From positions 1-41,780 of the forward strand of contig JBLHVI010000029.1 of NCBI GenBank assembly GCA_047630175.1: a DNA stretch of 41,780 bases. The letters are read 5' to 3'. Source of the DNA: UBA4582 sp047630175 (GTDB lineage Bacteria; Pseudomonadota; Gammaproteobacteria; Pseudomonadales; Azotimanducaceae). This document shows positions 9,234 through 18,276 of this stretch, one piece after another (the stretch's first letter is position 1; every line of letters starts with the position of its first letter). Position numbers and translations under genes: made by a program. The notes under the pieces are model-generated. The model was not told the DNA's origin and searched no databases. It was given only the letters and a program-made list of their open reading frames with translations.

Positions 9234-11246
9234 ATGAAACTCTATATCGCCGAAAAACCAAGTCTCGGACGCGCCATCGCTGATGCATTGCCGAAGCCTC
9301 ATAAAAAAGGCGACGGCTACATCACGGTCGGCAATGGCGACTGCGTTAGCTGGTGTGTTGGCCACCTGCTTGAGCAGGCAGAACCCGACGCCTACGATGC
9401 CCGGTTCAAGAAATGGCAAATGGAACATCTGCCCATCGTGCCTGACAAGTGGCTGCTCACCCCCAAAGCCAGCAGCCGCAAACAACTGGCAGTACTGCGC
9501 AAGCTAATCACCAACGCCGATGAACTCATTCATGCCGGCGATCCAGATCGAGAAGGTCAACTGCTAGTCGATCAAGTGATCGACTACCTCAACGTCCGTG
9601 GCCACAAACGTCAGTCAATCAAACGTTGCCTCATCAACGATCTCAATCCGGCTGCCGTTACCCGAGCCTTAAACCAATTGCGTGACAACCGCGAGTTTGC
9701 GCCCCTATCCATCTCAGCACTGGCGCGCTCTCGGGCAGACTGGCTGTATGGCATTAACATGACTCGCGCCTTTACGCTGCAGGGACGCAAGGTGGGCTAC
9801 CAAGGGGTGTTGTCCGTCGGCCGCGTGCAAACCCCTCTTTTGGGTCTGGTTGTGGCAAGGGATGAGGAAATCGCTCACTTTGCTGCGAAACCTTTTTATC
9901 AGGTTATCGCGCACCTTATCACGCAAAATGGCGAGCATTTTAAGGCACGTTGGCAACCCAGTGAAGACTGCCTGCCCTGGCAAGATGAAGAAGGTCGGGT
10001 GCTGTCAAAAAGGCTGGCAGAAAACGTCGCTGCGCGTATTGCTCAGCAGCCGGCCAACGTTATCCGTAGCAGCCGTAAAACAAAACAACAGCCGCCGCCT
10101 TTACCCTACAATTTATCCGGCCTTCAAATTGATGCAGCAAAACGCTTTGGCATGAGTGCAAAGGCGGTGCTCGACACCTGCCAACAACTTTATGAGCGCC
10201 ACAAGCTACTGACTTACCCACGCTCCGATTCACGCTATTTACCTGTCGAGCACTTAAATGATCGTGACAAAGTGATGGCTGCCATTGCCAACAATAGCGC
10301 CTTGTTGGCGGTGGCCGTCAAAGGTGCCGACAACACGCTGATCAGCAAGGCTTGGAATGACAAACGCATTGAAGCTCATCACGCCATTATTCCCACAGCA
10401 CGCAAACTAGATACCGCGAAGTTGTCGCGCGCCGAGTGCAACATCTACGAGTTGGCAGCCCGCAATTATGTGGCCCAGTTCTATCCGGCCCACGAATACC
10501 AAGACAGCGAGATCGATCTAGACATCCAGGGCGGCGTGTTTGTCGCCAAAGCACGAGCATCACTCAAACCCGGCTGGAAAAAGCTGTTTATAATCCCCGA
10601 CACAGGCAACCGGCCGCCAACCGACGCCGCGCTTAATACGCAATTACCGACACTGAACAAAGGCGATACCTGTCGCTGCGAACACGGCGATATTCTCGAC
10701 AAACTGACATCACCACCAAAACCTTTTGACGACGCGAGCCTACTCGCTGCCATGACCGGCATCGCCCGCTATGTCACCGACGCGACGATACGCAAAGTCT
10801 TGAAAGATACTGATGGGCTCGGCACAGAAGCTACCCGCGCAGGCATTATCGAGCTACTTTTCACCCGCAAATTTCTGCTTCGCGAGGGTAAAAAAATACA
10901 TGCTACGGCAGCAGGTAAAGGCCTGATTAATAGCTTGCCGGCCATGGCCAGAACCCCGGATATGACCGCCCATTGGGAAACGCTACTGAGCGCCATTAGC
11001 GCTAAGGAAACTAGCTACGATGCATTTATGCTACCGTTACAACAAGCCCTCGTTGGCCTTATTACCCAGAGCCAAGCAAACTTGCCTCAGGGGCTAAGCG
11101 ATTTGCCTGCAAGCACATCGACATTCAATCGGCGACGCACAAGGTCGTCAGCTAAGACCCGCGCCAAAAGCGCCGTCACCGCTCGACCCCGCGCCAAGGT
11201 CAAGCCGTCAACGACATCGAAGCCCAAGGTTCCCGCGAAAGGCTGA
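9234..11246 (+). CDS. topB: DNA topoisomerase III
   Basis: A 670-residue type IA topoisomerase. The toprim motif DPDRE gives D103, D105 and E107, with Glu7 near the N-terminus; the catalytic tyrosine is Tyr328 within LLTYPRSDSRY, the same residue number as in E. coli TopB. The enzyme passes single strands to decatenate replication and recombination intermediates in the cytoplasm, typically with RecQ-family helicases. The C-terminus has no zinc-finger cysteines and instead ends in a roughly 40-residue Arg/Lys/Ser/Thr-rich tail, probably for DNA binding. ATG at 9234 is the natural start. A LexA-like box lies directly upstream, suggesting damage-inducible expression. Confidence 0.97.
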   Translation: MKLYIAEKPSLGRAIADALPKPHKKGDGYITVGNGDCVSWCVGHLLEQAEPDAYDARFKKWQMEHLPIVPDKWLLTPKASSRKQLAVLRKLITNADELIHAGDPDREGQLLVDQVIDYLNVRGHKRQSIKRCLINDLNPAAVTRALNQLRDNREFAPLSISALARSRADWLYGINMTRAFTLQGRKVGYQGVLSVGRVQTPLLGLVVARDEEIAHFAAKPFYQVIAHLITQNGEHFKARWQPSEDCLPWQDEEGRVLSKRLAENVAARIAQQPANVIRSSRKTKQQPPPLPYNLSGLQIDAAKRFGMSAKAVLDTCQQLYERHKLLTYPRSDSRYLPVEHLNDRDKVMAAIANNSALLAVAVKGADNTLISKAWNDKRIEAHHAIIPTARKLDTAKLSRAECNIYELAARNYVAQFYPAHEYQDSEIDLDIQGGVFVAKARASLKPGWKKLFIIPDTGNRPPTDAALNTQLPTLNKGDTCRCEHGDILDKLTSPPKPFDDASLLAAMTGIARYVTDATIRKVLKDTDGLGTEATRAGIIELLFTRKFLLREGKKIHATAAGKGLINSLPAMARTPDMTAHWETLLSAISAKETSYDAFMLPLQQALVGLITQSQANLPQGLSDLPASTSTFNRRRTRSSAKTRAKSAVTARPRAKVKPSTTSKPKVPAKG

Positions 11247-11363
11247 AATTGCGGCACTCCAGCCCCTGCCGCCACAAACATGAACGACCATGACTGTGTA
11301 TTATGGGTTTGAAGAATTAAACGGGATACCCCATTGTTGGCCTTGCTTACCACAACGGCTATG

Positions 11364-11399
11364 ACTACAGCCATTACTACAGCCATTACTACAGCCATG
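11364..11399 (+). repeat. Three tandem copies of a 12-bp unit before the DUF2956 gene
   Basis: ACTACAGCCATT is repeated at 11364-11375 and 11376-11387, and a third copy from 11388 differs only in its last base. The unit is a multiple of three and lies in the same frame as the downstream GTG-started gene, encoding a repeated HYYS peptide; that frame stays open back to a TAA at 11318 but has no ordinary start codon. It may be an untranslated leader or a lost N-terminal extension. Confidence 0.7.
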
Positions 11400-11446
11400 A
11401 TGACACACATGAAGAAAATTATGCTGACCCGCCAAAGGACAACAGA

Positions 11447-11776
11447 GTGACTGACGCAAAGATCTCCGAGGAAACCCATACTGAGGCGGTGAAAATCGCC
11501 AAAAGCACACAAAAGCCAGGACAAACCAAAGAGCAAACCAAACTCGTCGCTCAAGGCATAGAAAAAGGCATCGCCGAGTACAAAAAACAACAGAAAACCA
11601 AAGCCCGAGAGCGTGACAAACAACGCAAAAAAGAACTAAGAGCCAAAGCCGAGCCAGAAGACATAAGCTCGTCAGCAAATGAAAAGCAACCAATAGACTG
11701 GCTTTATTGGCTACCTTGGGTGGGATTGGGCGTCACTTTGTTCTACTTTATGGCCCTCCCACTTATCACACCGTGA
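11447..11776 (+). CDS. DUF2956 family protein
   Basis: A 109-residue protein matching the DUF2956 family of gammaproteobacteria. The conserved N-terminal block runs through EAVKIAKSTQKPGQTKEQTK, then a highly charged lysine/arginine-rich helix (residues about 45-70, likely coiled), and a single C-terminal membrane segment at about 85-105. This suggests a cytoplasmic helical domain tethered to the inner membrane by its tail; no function is established for the family. GTG at 11447 is chosen because AAAGGA lies about eight bases upstream and homologous proteins start here. It follows topB by 200 bp. Confidence 0.8.
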   Translation: MTDAKISEETHTEAVKIAKSTQKPGQTKEQTKLVAQGIEKGIAEYKKQQKTKARERDKQRKKELRAKAEPEDISSSANEKQPIDWLYWLPWVGLGVTLFYFMALPLITP

Positions 11777-11848
11777 CCGCCATCCCGACCACCATCGCGA
11801 CCCAACAAAGCAGGCATCCCGGCGCTGGCGCCCACACCGCATCAAGCA

Positions 11849-12319
11849 CTAGGCGTCTAATTTATTAGACGCGCGGCTCAGCCGCGTAATGCAATGAAAC
11901 AGATAACCGCCCACCGCACCCGCAAACCCTTGCGCCAGTAAGCCCATGATCGTTCGGGTCGGTGCGACACCGCTCAAACCAAGTACTGCTTTCATAATGA
12001 CATGTATCGCCACAAGGCCGAAAAAACCCGCCAGCACGTATCCCACAAGCCTCAGATTAGGCTGCCAACGTATCACTAGCGCGGCCACCGGCAACGCAAT
12101 AACAAAGCTGACAGCCACCAGCGGCAAATAAATTTCGTACATGTGCAGCAGATCGTGCCAAACCACCTCAAGACGAATAGACGCATCAACAGTTGCACCC
12201 ATCGCCACGACATTGGACAAATTAGCCTGACTAATTAGCAATACACCTACCGCATACGTGGCCAACACAGCCGCACCGTAACCCAAAAGCACCTTCAGCA
12301 TATTCCCAACCCAATACAA
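11849..12319 (-). CDS. Hypothetical four-helix membrane protein
   Basis: A 156-residue, very hydrophobic protein with four predicted membrane segments at roughly 8-30, 63-86, 90-112 and 123-143 and no recognisable catalytic motif. Met7 (ATG at 12301) could be the true start; neither start has a strong ribosome-binding site. The start lies 55 bp from the divergent start of the PQQ-type sugar dehydrogenase, so a shared regulatory region is likely. The 3' end contains two hairpins. I do not recognise the family. Confidence 0.65.
   Translation of the reverse strand: MYWVGNMLKVLLGYGAAVLATYAVGVLLISQANLSNVVAMGATVDASIRLEVVWHDLLHMYEIYLPLVAVSFVIALPVAALVIRWQPNLRLVGYVLAGFFGLVAIHVIMKAVLGLSGVAPTRTIMGLLAQGFAGAVGGYLFHCITRLSRASNKLDA
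11853..11885. other. Two adjacent perfect hairpins at the 3' end of the four-helix membrane protein gene
   Basis: GCGTCTAA-TTTA-TTAGACGC (11853-11872) is an 8-bp perfect stem, and GCGGC-TCA-GCCGC (11873-11885) follows directly. They lie between convergent genes and overlap the last codons of the minus-strand membrane protein. Neither is followed by a clear T-run, so intrinsic termination is possible but not demonstrated. Confidence 0.5.
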
Positions 12320-12374
12320 TGTTTTGACTCTGTTATGATGGACTGATTCGAACTACAAAAAAAGGCTTGCTTGT

Positions 12375-13457
12375 ATGCGCTACGTAATCAGTTTATGCCT
12401 AGTGGTGCTAGGACAGTTCGCTGTCGCAGACTATCGTCTCGAAACCGTTGCTGACAATCTCGTGTTTCCCTGGTCCATGGCGTTTTTGCCAGACGGCAGT
12501 TACCTCATTGCCGAGCGCGGCGGGGCGCTAAGACGCATGAGCGCCGATGGCGACATTAGCGAGCCCCTGCAGAACAGCCCTGCAACCTTTGCTGAAGGAC
12601 AAGGCGGCTATTTCGACGTCGTGCTTGATCTTGACTTCAGCAACAACAACACGTTTTACCTGTCATTTGCCCATGGTAATAAGGACGCGAATGCAACGCG
12701 CGTGATTAGCGCCCAATTGCAGCAGAATCAAATCACGGCAGTGGCGCCGATATTTACCGCTGAACCGACTAAAGATACCAATGCGCACTACGGCGGTCGA
12801 CTGCTGGCGCTGCCAAATAATATCTTGCTGCTGACAACCGGTGATGGCTTTGACTATCGAGAGGCAGCGCAAGACAAATTCAGCCAAATGGGTAAAACCA
12901 TCCGTATACACACGGACGGCAGTGTGCCGGCGGACAATCCGTTTGCTGATGGCATAGAGGGCAACCCTAAAGTCTGGAGTTGGGGCCATCGTAACCCCCA
13001 AGGCCTAGCGCTAGACGCCACCACAGACACCGTCTACTTGCATGAACACGGCCCCAAGGGCGGCGATGAACTCAATCGCGTCATGCCAGGTAAAAACTAT
13101 GGTTGGCCGCTAACCACCTATGGCATCAACTACTCTGGCGCTATTGTCTCACCCTTCCAAACACTGCCTAACATTGAGCCACCCCTGACCTACTGGGTGC
13201 CCAGCATCGCGCCTTCAGGTCTCGCCTTTTATGACGGTGATGCCTTTCCCGAATGGCAGGGTGATTTATTTGTTGGCGCCCTCGTCAACAACGACGTTCG
13301 TCGTTTAGATATGGTCGATGGCAAAGTCAACGCAGAGGAAATTCTATTCAGCGAAATCGACGAGCGTATTCGAGATATCCGCATGGGGCCAGATGGCTTC
13401 CTTTATATCCTCACGGATAGCGCTGCTGGCAAGATTATTCGGGTAGTGCCACGCTAG
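12375..13457 (+). CDS. PQQ-dependent sugar dehydrogenase (Asd/YliI type), exported
   Basis: A 360-residue periplasmic six-bladed beta-propeller of the soluble glucose/aldose sugar dehydrogenase family, which oxidises aldoses using pyrroloquinoline quinone and calcium. The signal peptide covers residues 1-18 (ending AVA). The blade motif with FPWSMAFLPDGSYLIAERGG is characteristic, and His138 in AHYGGRL corresponds to the catalytic base region of the family. Conserved WSWGHRNPQGLALD and HEHGPKGGDELN blocks follow. ATG has AAAGG upstream. No pqqA, C, D or E genes are in the window, so cofactor must come from elsewhere; the PqqB-like protein at 23.3 kb is not part of a pqq operon. Confidence 0.9.
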   Translation: MRYVISLCLVVLGQFAVADYRLETVADNLVFPWSMAFLPDGSYLIAERGGALRRMSADGDISEPLQNSPATFAEGQGGYFDVVLDLDFSNNNTFYLSFAHGNKDANATRVISAQLQQNQITAVAPIFTAEPTKDTNAHYGGRLLALPNNILLLTTGDGFDYREAAQDKFSQMGKTIRIHTDGSVPADNPFADGIEGNPKVWSWGHRNPQGLALDATTDTVYLHEHGPKGGDELNRVMPGKNYGWPLTTYGINYSGAIVSPFQTLPNIEPPLTYWVPSIAPSGLAFYDGDAFPEWQGDLFVGALVNNDVRRLDMVDGKVNAEEILFSEIDERIRDIRMGPDGFLYILTDSAAGKIIRVVPR

Positions 13458-13496
13458 AGCAACAAGGCGGGGAACAGCCATACATGCAAAAAAATT

Positions 13497-13533
13497 GGAG
13501 AGCACAGTCAGTGGGGGGCTGGCTGCACTCTCC
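13497..13533. other. Imperfect 15-bp inverted repeat downstream of the sugar dehydrogenase
   Basis: GGAGAGCACAGTCAG and its near reverse complement flank a seven-base G-rich loop; twelve of fifteen positions pair and one more is a wobble. It lies 40 bases after the stop codon. It could act as a transcript end or RNA structure, but has no T-tract. Confidence 0.4.
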
Positions 13534-13756
13534 TCAGGTCATCAACCGTATGGGCACCCCGTAGGGTTGATGGGTTATCTTTGTCGTTATGACCGATGAG
13601 CTCAATGGAGAAGGTTCGCCATAGGTTGTTACTACTGTGTGAATCTCCCATCACACGTTATACCGCTGTTTTCCCAGCCCCGAACTCCGTACAATCAGCG
13701 CCATTCCAAAATTGCAGAAATTGAATTTGGAATCATCGAAATTGGAAAGGCAGAAA

Positions 13757-16700
13757 TTGAAGAAGTCGAAATTCAAGAGTTTGACCGAGAGCTATGCACA
13801 ACTGTCGGACGCTGAACAGCAGGTTCTGCAGGTTCTGGCGGTAGTTTACGAGCCAGTTAATCAAACCGTGCTAAAGAAGATCCTGCTTGAGGCGGGCCGG
13901 CTGGACGAGCAATTGCGGGGGCTCGACAGTATCGTCACCCAAGCATTGAAAGACAAACTGGAGGCCCGCGACTTAATTACCATTAAGAGTGGCAAGCTCA
14001 AATGTGCGCAAGCAATTCAACAGTGGCTGGTGCTTGAAACTATCAACGCGGGTACCTACACCACAATCAAGGACGAGGGATTGCTTGAAATTCCGCTTCG
14101 CGATGTTCAAGCCCCAGGGTTTTATAGCTATGCCGACAACAACAGCCCATATCAGGCCAGACGTCGCCTGCTCTATGCCGTGCATGGTGACGACCCTGAG
14201 CGTGTTTTCGAGCTACTGGAAATAACGGATCCTTACGAACAGCCCAGGCCAGACCTGACCCGCAACCTTCTCGACATTTGCGCTAGCCCCATACTCGGTC
14301 ACTGGCTACCAACAACGCCTATCGCATTACAGTACCAGATCATGCAGCCCATCTTGGATACCAGTGCATCTTATTGGTCCGAGGCCCGCCAACTGCAACA
14401 CACGCTACGCAATATCGTGACGACTAATCCCGACGCGCACACGGCGCTGCGCGAGCTAGACGCAGAGCAGCGACTGTATCGTGGCGATTGGCAAACGCTG
14501 GCAGAAGACCTGTTACGGCTCCGCACGCCCAAAGCCACAGCGTTACTCGCAAGCCTAACGTTTTTACAGGGTGATACGGCGGCGGCTGTATCTTTGTTCC
14601 AAGTTTCGCTGGTACAAAACCGCAAACTAACACGCAAACGTACCGTAGCGATCCCCGGCATACCCGGCGTACTTTACCTGCTTGCCTTGCTCAAAGATAA
14701 AGGCGCGGACAATGCCTCGCTCGCCAATCAGCAAAGCACGGCCATCAACAAACAAAAACATGACGACCCTCACTACAACAGCTTATGGGTCATAGAATGG
14801 ATACGCGACATTATTGAGGGCAAGCGAGCTTTCGAGCCAGACGTACTCAGTATGAATTTGAGCTTTGCGTCACCCCTGACAAATCTCGCGACTGGCTTGG
14901 CAATGCTGTGGAACAATCATAAACCTGATGATGCTTTCCTAGCACATATCAACAAGGGATTAGACGCAGCAGCCACCAGTGGTTATGACTGGTTCGCATT
15001 CGAGAGCCGACAACTCATCGCCCGCCTTACCGGTGGTGCAAGACAAACGACCGCGCCTTTTGGCCCTCCCCTTACTCAGGTAGTGGTGCAACTGGAAGGC
15101 TGGGAACGCTCTCTAAACGCGCTTGCGGGGCTGGCCGTCGCTGGGAAATCTGGCACGTCACCGAAGGCTGAAGGTAGCCAACGAATTGCTTGGTTCATCA
15201 ATGACGAACTCGGCTACTACAGCCTCAAACCACGCGAGCAGAAACGCAAGAAAACTGGCGGTTGGTCTGTTGGCCGAGCAATTGCCCTAAAGCGCCTGGT
15301 GGACGAGCCTGAAGCATTCAACTATTTGACCGAAGCGGACCGAAAGATCTGTCGGTTTATACGTCGCGAGAACAACCAGAATTATTATGGCTATGCCAAT
15401 AACACCTATAGTCTCGACACCGTCGATGCTTTACTTGCGGCTAGCGGCCACCCGCTTCTGTATCGAGAGAATGATCCCGAACAAGCCGTTACCATCTCAG
15501 AGGGTAAACCTGAGCTGCAAATCATTGAACGCGGTGAGCAATTCCATCTGAGCATGGCGCCCTATCCCGACGACGAAAAACAGCTTGTTGTGACTGAACA
15601 TGGCCGTATCAGCATCTACCGGTTCTCTCCTGAGATCCTCCAGATCGCAAGAATACTGACGTATCAAGGATTGAGCGTACCGTTGAGTGGCAAAGACAAG
15701 GTGCTAGAGAGCGTCACTGCCATTGCACCGCTGCTGACGGTACATTCCGACATTTCCGGCGTAATCGCCACTCAAGCTACCCTAGTTGAGTCAGATCCGC
15801 GCCTGCATATTTATCTGCAACCCCAAGACGCGGGCTTACGTTTAGCATTCCATGTGCAGCCTTTCGCAGGCGGCCCCTTGTTAAGACCTGGTCAAGGTGG
15901 CGCAAGTATTTTTGCCGAAATTCAGGGTAAGCAATTACATACTCAGCGCGATCTGACTGCCGAGAAGCAGCAAATGAATGCGGTGCTTGCAGCCTGCCAA
16001 AGCCTTTGCGAATACTCACCTAACGAATGGCAATGGGAGGCGACCGAAGATGCGCTCGAGGGCCTACTAACGTTGCAAACTTTCGGCGATCAAGTGGTAC
16101 TCAATTGGCCCGAAGGTAAGCATATTAAACTAAGCAAGCCCGTCGGCGTGTCACAGATGAGCGTGTCACTGCAGGCCAAGACAGACTGGTTTCAACTCAC
16201 CGGTGAATTACAGGTTAATGCAAACCAAGTGTACTCCATGCAGGCATTGCTGGAATTGGCCGACGCCAGCGCCAGCCGATTTGTTGAACTTGGCGACGGC
16301 GAGTTCCTCACACTTACCAGCGAACTTCGGCAGCGCCTCGACGCTATGCGTAGCTATAACAACAAAGGGAAGGTGCATGCGCTGAACGCGCAAAACCTAC
16401 AAGACAGCCTGATCGGTATGGACGTCACTGCTGACGAGAGCTGGAACACTCTGCAAGCAAGGCTGCGGGCGGCTCGAGAGCTCGACCCCAAAGTTCCCTC
16501 CACCCTGCAAGCAGATCTACGTGACTACCAAACACAAGGCTACCAGTGGCTGGCGCGACTGTATGCTTGGGGCGCTGGAGCATGCCTTGCCGATGATATG
16601 GGGCTGGGTAAAACGTTGCAGACATTAGCACTGTTAGTCGACAAGGCCGCGCAAGGTCCCAGCCTAGTGTTAGCGCCAACCTCTGTGTGCAGTAACTGGC

Positions 16701-17890
16701 TGGCAGAGGCCGCGCGCTTTGCGCCCACACTTAATCCTATTCGCTTTGGTGTTGATGACCGGACAAAAACGCTCGAGGATCTGCAGCCGTATGACGTACT
16801 AATATGCAGCTATGGCTTGCTGCAGACCGAGTTCGCGGCCATGCATGCGATCAGCTGGAATATTATCATCGCCGACGAGGCCCAAGCTTTCAAAAATACC
16901 GCCACCAAACGCTCGAAAGCGGTAATGGGATTGACGGGGCATTTCAAAATGATAGCGACAGGCACGCCTATCGAAAATCATCTTGGCGAATTATGGAATT
17001 TGTTTCAGTTCATCAACCCAGGCCTGTTGGGTTCGTTGCAAGACTTCAACCAAAAATATGCGCAAACGATACAGACCAATGGCGATGCTAAAGCTAGCAC
17101 CGCCCTGCGGCATCTCATCAGTCCTTTTATTCTGCGTCGCCTAAAACGCGACGTACTCGCTGAGCTGCCACCCCGCACAGAGATCACCATCGGTGTCGAC
17201 TTGAGTGAAGCTGAAACCGCATTGTACGAAGCCTTGCGTCTGCAGGCGGTGGAACAATTAGACAATAAGGATATACAGCCGAACCAACAACGCATTCGAG
17301 CACTGGCGAGCATTACTAAACTAAGGCGCGCAGTTTGCAATCCAAATTTAGTGATGCCCACGGCTAATCTCGCGTCATCCAAGCTCGAAGCCTTCGGGTT
17401 AATTCTCGACGAACTACTCGACAACAAACACAAGGCGCTAGTATTCAGCCAATTCGTTGGTCACTTAGCACTAATTCGTGAGTATCTCGATGACAGAGGA
17501 ATCAACTATCAATACCTCGACGGCTCGACACCGGCTAAAAAAAGAACGACTGCAATTAATGCATTTCAGGGTGGTGACGGTGATTTGTTTTTAATCAGCC
17601 TGAAAGCCGGCGGTGTTGGCTTGAACCTCACCGCCGCTGATTATGTAATTCACATGGACCCCTGGTGGAACCCCGCCGTTGAAGACCAAGCCAGCGACCG
17701 CGCTCACCGTATCGGTCAGCGGCGGCCCGTCACTGTCTACCGGCTTGTGGCTAACAACACCATCGAGGAAAAGATTGTTAACTTGCATGCCAAGAAGCGC
17801 GATCTGGCCGACAGCCTGCTTGAAGGCAGCGAGATGAGTGCGAAGATGTCGTTGGATGACATGCTCGCGTTGATCAGTCCTGCCATATAA
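13757..17890 (+). CDS. Very large SNF2-family DNA-dependent ATPase/helicase-like protein
   Basis: About 1,377 residues. The C-terminal third is a complete SNF2 motor: motif I DDMGLGKT (Lys952), motif II DEAQ at 1040-1043, and the motif VI region SDRAHRIGQ at 1313-1321. The first 900 residues are helical and repeat-like without a motif I recognise and may be a substrate-recruiting region. Such proteins are ATP-driven duplex-DNA or nucleoprotein translocases. No ATG opens the frame. Among several in-frame TTGs, I choose 13757 because GGAAAGG lies six bases upstream; 13712 is the outermost. The N-terminal coding region is a run of similar K/L-rich codons with a repeated CAGAAATTGAA (13715 and 13751). 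No methylase, nuclease or phospholipase D gene is adjacent, so a defence role (DISARM, Zorya) is not supported. Confidence 0.88.
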   Translation: MKKSKFKSLTESYAQLSDAEQQVLQVLAVVYEPVNQTVLKKILLEAGRLDEQLRGLDSIVTQALKDKLEARDLITIKSGKLKCAQAIQQWLVLETINAGTYTTIKDEGLLEIPLRDVQAPGFYSYADNNSPYQARRRLLYAVHGDDPERVFELLEITDPYEQPRPDLTRNLLDICASPILGHWLPTTPIALQYQIMQPILDTSASYWSEARQLQHTLRNIVTTNPDAHTALRELDAEQRLYRGDWQTLAEDLLRLRTPKATALLASLTFLQGDTAAAVSLFQVSLVQNRKLTRKRTVAIPGIPGVLYLLALLKDKGADNASLANQQSTAINKQKHDDPHYNSLWVIEWIRDIIEGKRAFEPDVLSMNLSFASPLTNLATGLAMLWNNHKPDDAFLAHINKGLDAAATSGYDWFAFESRQLIARLTGGARQTTAPFGPPLTQVVVQLEGWERSLNALAGLAVAGKSGTSPKAEGSQRIAWFINDELGYYSLKPREQKRKKTGGWSVGRAIALKRLVDEPEAFNYLTEADRKICRFIRRENNQNYYGYANNTYSLDTVDALLAASGHPLLYRENDPEQAVTISEGKPELQIIERGEQFHLSMAPYPDDEKQLVVTEHGRISIYRFSPEILQIARILTYQGLSVPLSGKDKVLESVTAIAPLLTVHSDISGVIATQATLVESDPRLHIYLQPQDAGLRLAFHVQPFAGGPLLRPGQGGASIFAEIQGKQLHTQRDLTAEKQQMNAVLAACQSLCEYSPNEWQWEATEDALEGLLTLQTFGDQVVLNWPEGKHIKLSKPVGVSQMSVSLQAKTDWFQLTGELQVNANQVYSMQALLELADASASRFVELGDGEFLTLTSELRQRLDAMRSYNNKGKVHALNAQNLQDSLIGMDVTADESWNTLQARLRAARELDPKVPSTLQADLRDYQTQGYQWLARLYAWGAGACLADDMGLGKTLQTLALLVDKAAQGPSLVLAPTSVCSNWLAEAARFAPTLNPIRFGVDDRTKTLEDLQPYDVLICSYGLLQTEFAAMHAISWNIIIADEAQAFKNTATKRSKAVMGLTGHFKMIATGTPIENHLGELWNLFQFINPGLLGSLQDFNQKYAQTIQTNGDAKASTALRHLISPFILRRLKRDVLAELPPRTEITIGVDLSEAETALYEALRLQAVEQLDNKDIQPNQQRIRALASITKLRRAVCNPNLVMPTANLASSKLEAFGLILDELLDNKHKALVFSQFVGHLALIREYLDDRGINYQYLDGSTPAKKRTTAINAFQGGDGDLFLISLKAGGVGLNLTAADYVIHMDPWWNPAVEDQASDRAHRIGQRRPVTVYRLVANNTIEEKIVNLHAKKRDLADSLLEGSEMSAKMSLDDMLALISPAI

Positions 17891-18276
17891 AGACGACTTG
17901 ATATCGACGTTAACGCGTCAATTCTACCGCGGCCGACATGCACTGCCCCGAGATGATGCACTCAACCTCGGACGCCTCATTCTGGGGTGGCGACGCGCTA
18001 GGACAAAAAATAGCATCATAACATCAACAGCTTAGTCTCACTCTTTAAGGCAGTTTCTTCATAGCAAAAAAAACAGAAGGATCCAAAATCCGCCAATAAG
18101 GATCATATTAGGTCATTTTTCCCAAAAAAGTTAATAAAAATTGAACTTTTTTAACTTTTTCTTCATTTTCTTGTGGCGTTCTTTATTTTGCCCGTCATAC
18201 TGTTCGTTCGGCAATTAAGCCGTTTTGGCAGATTTGCGTCTGTCACAACTTTAAATAATTTGTTGGGGGAATATCA
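17891..18276. promoter_or_regulatory. AT-rich leader and promoter region of the TonB receptor
   Basis: This 386-base gap becomes strikingly A/T-rich from 18055 to 18190, with alternating A- and T-tracts that suggest bent DNA. A possible promoter is TTGTGG at 18171 with TCATAC at 18195 (18-base spacer), a weak match. TTGGGGGAA ends eight bases before the ATG and is a strong ribosome-binding site. No Fur-like palindrome or open coding frame was found. Confidence 0.4.

Noticed and set aside
11087..11693. Long minus-strand frames opposite the topB tail and DUF2956 gene
   Set aside because: They are antisense to two well-supported genes; the lysine/arginine-rich coding strand automatically creates hydrophobic leucine/phenylalanine-rich antisense frames.
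13712..13780. Repetitive TTG/GAAATTG stretch as a CRISPR or tandem repeat array
   Set aside because: Units are irregular in length and lie within the coding frame; no spacers.
13757..17890. SNF2 ATPase as part of DISARM or Zorya defence
   Set aside because: None of the partner genes (methylase, DUF1998, phospholipase D, MotAB-like ZorAB) is adjacent.
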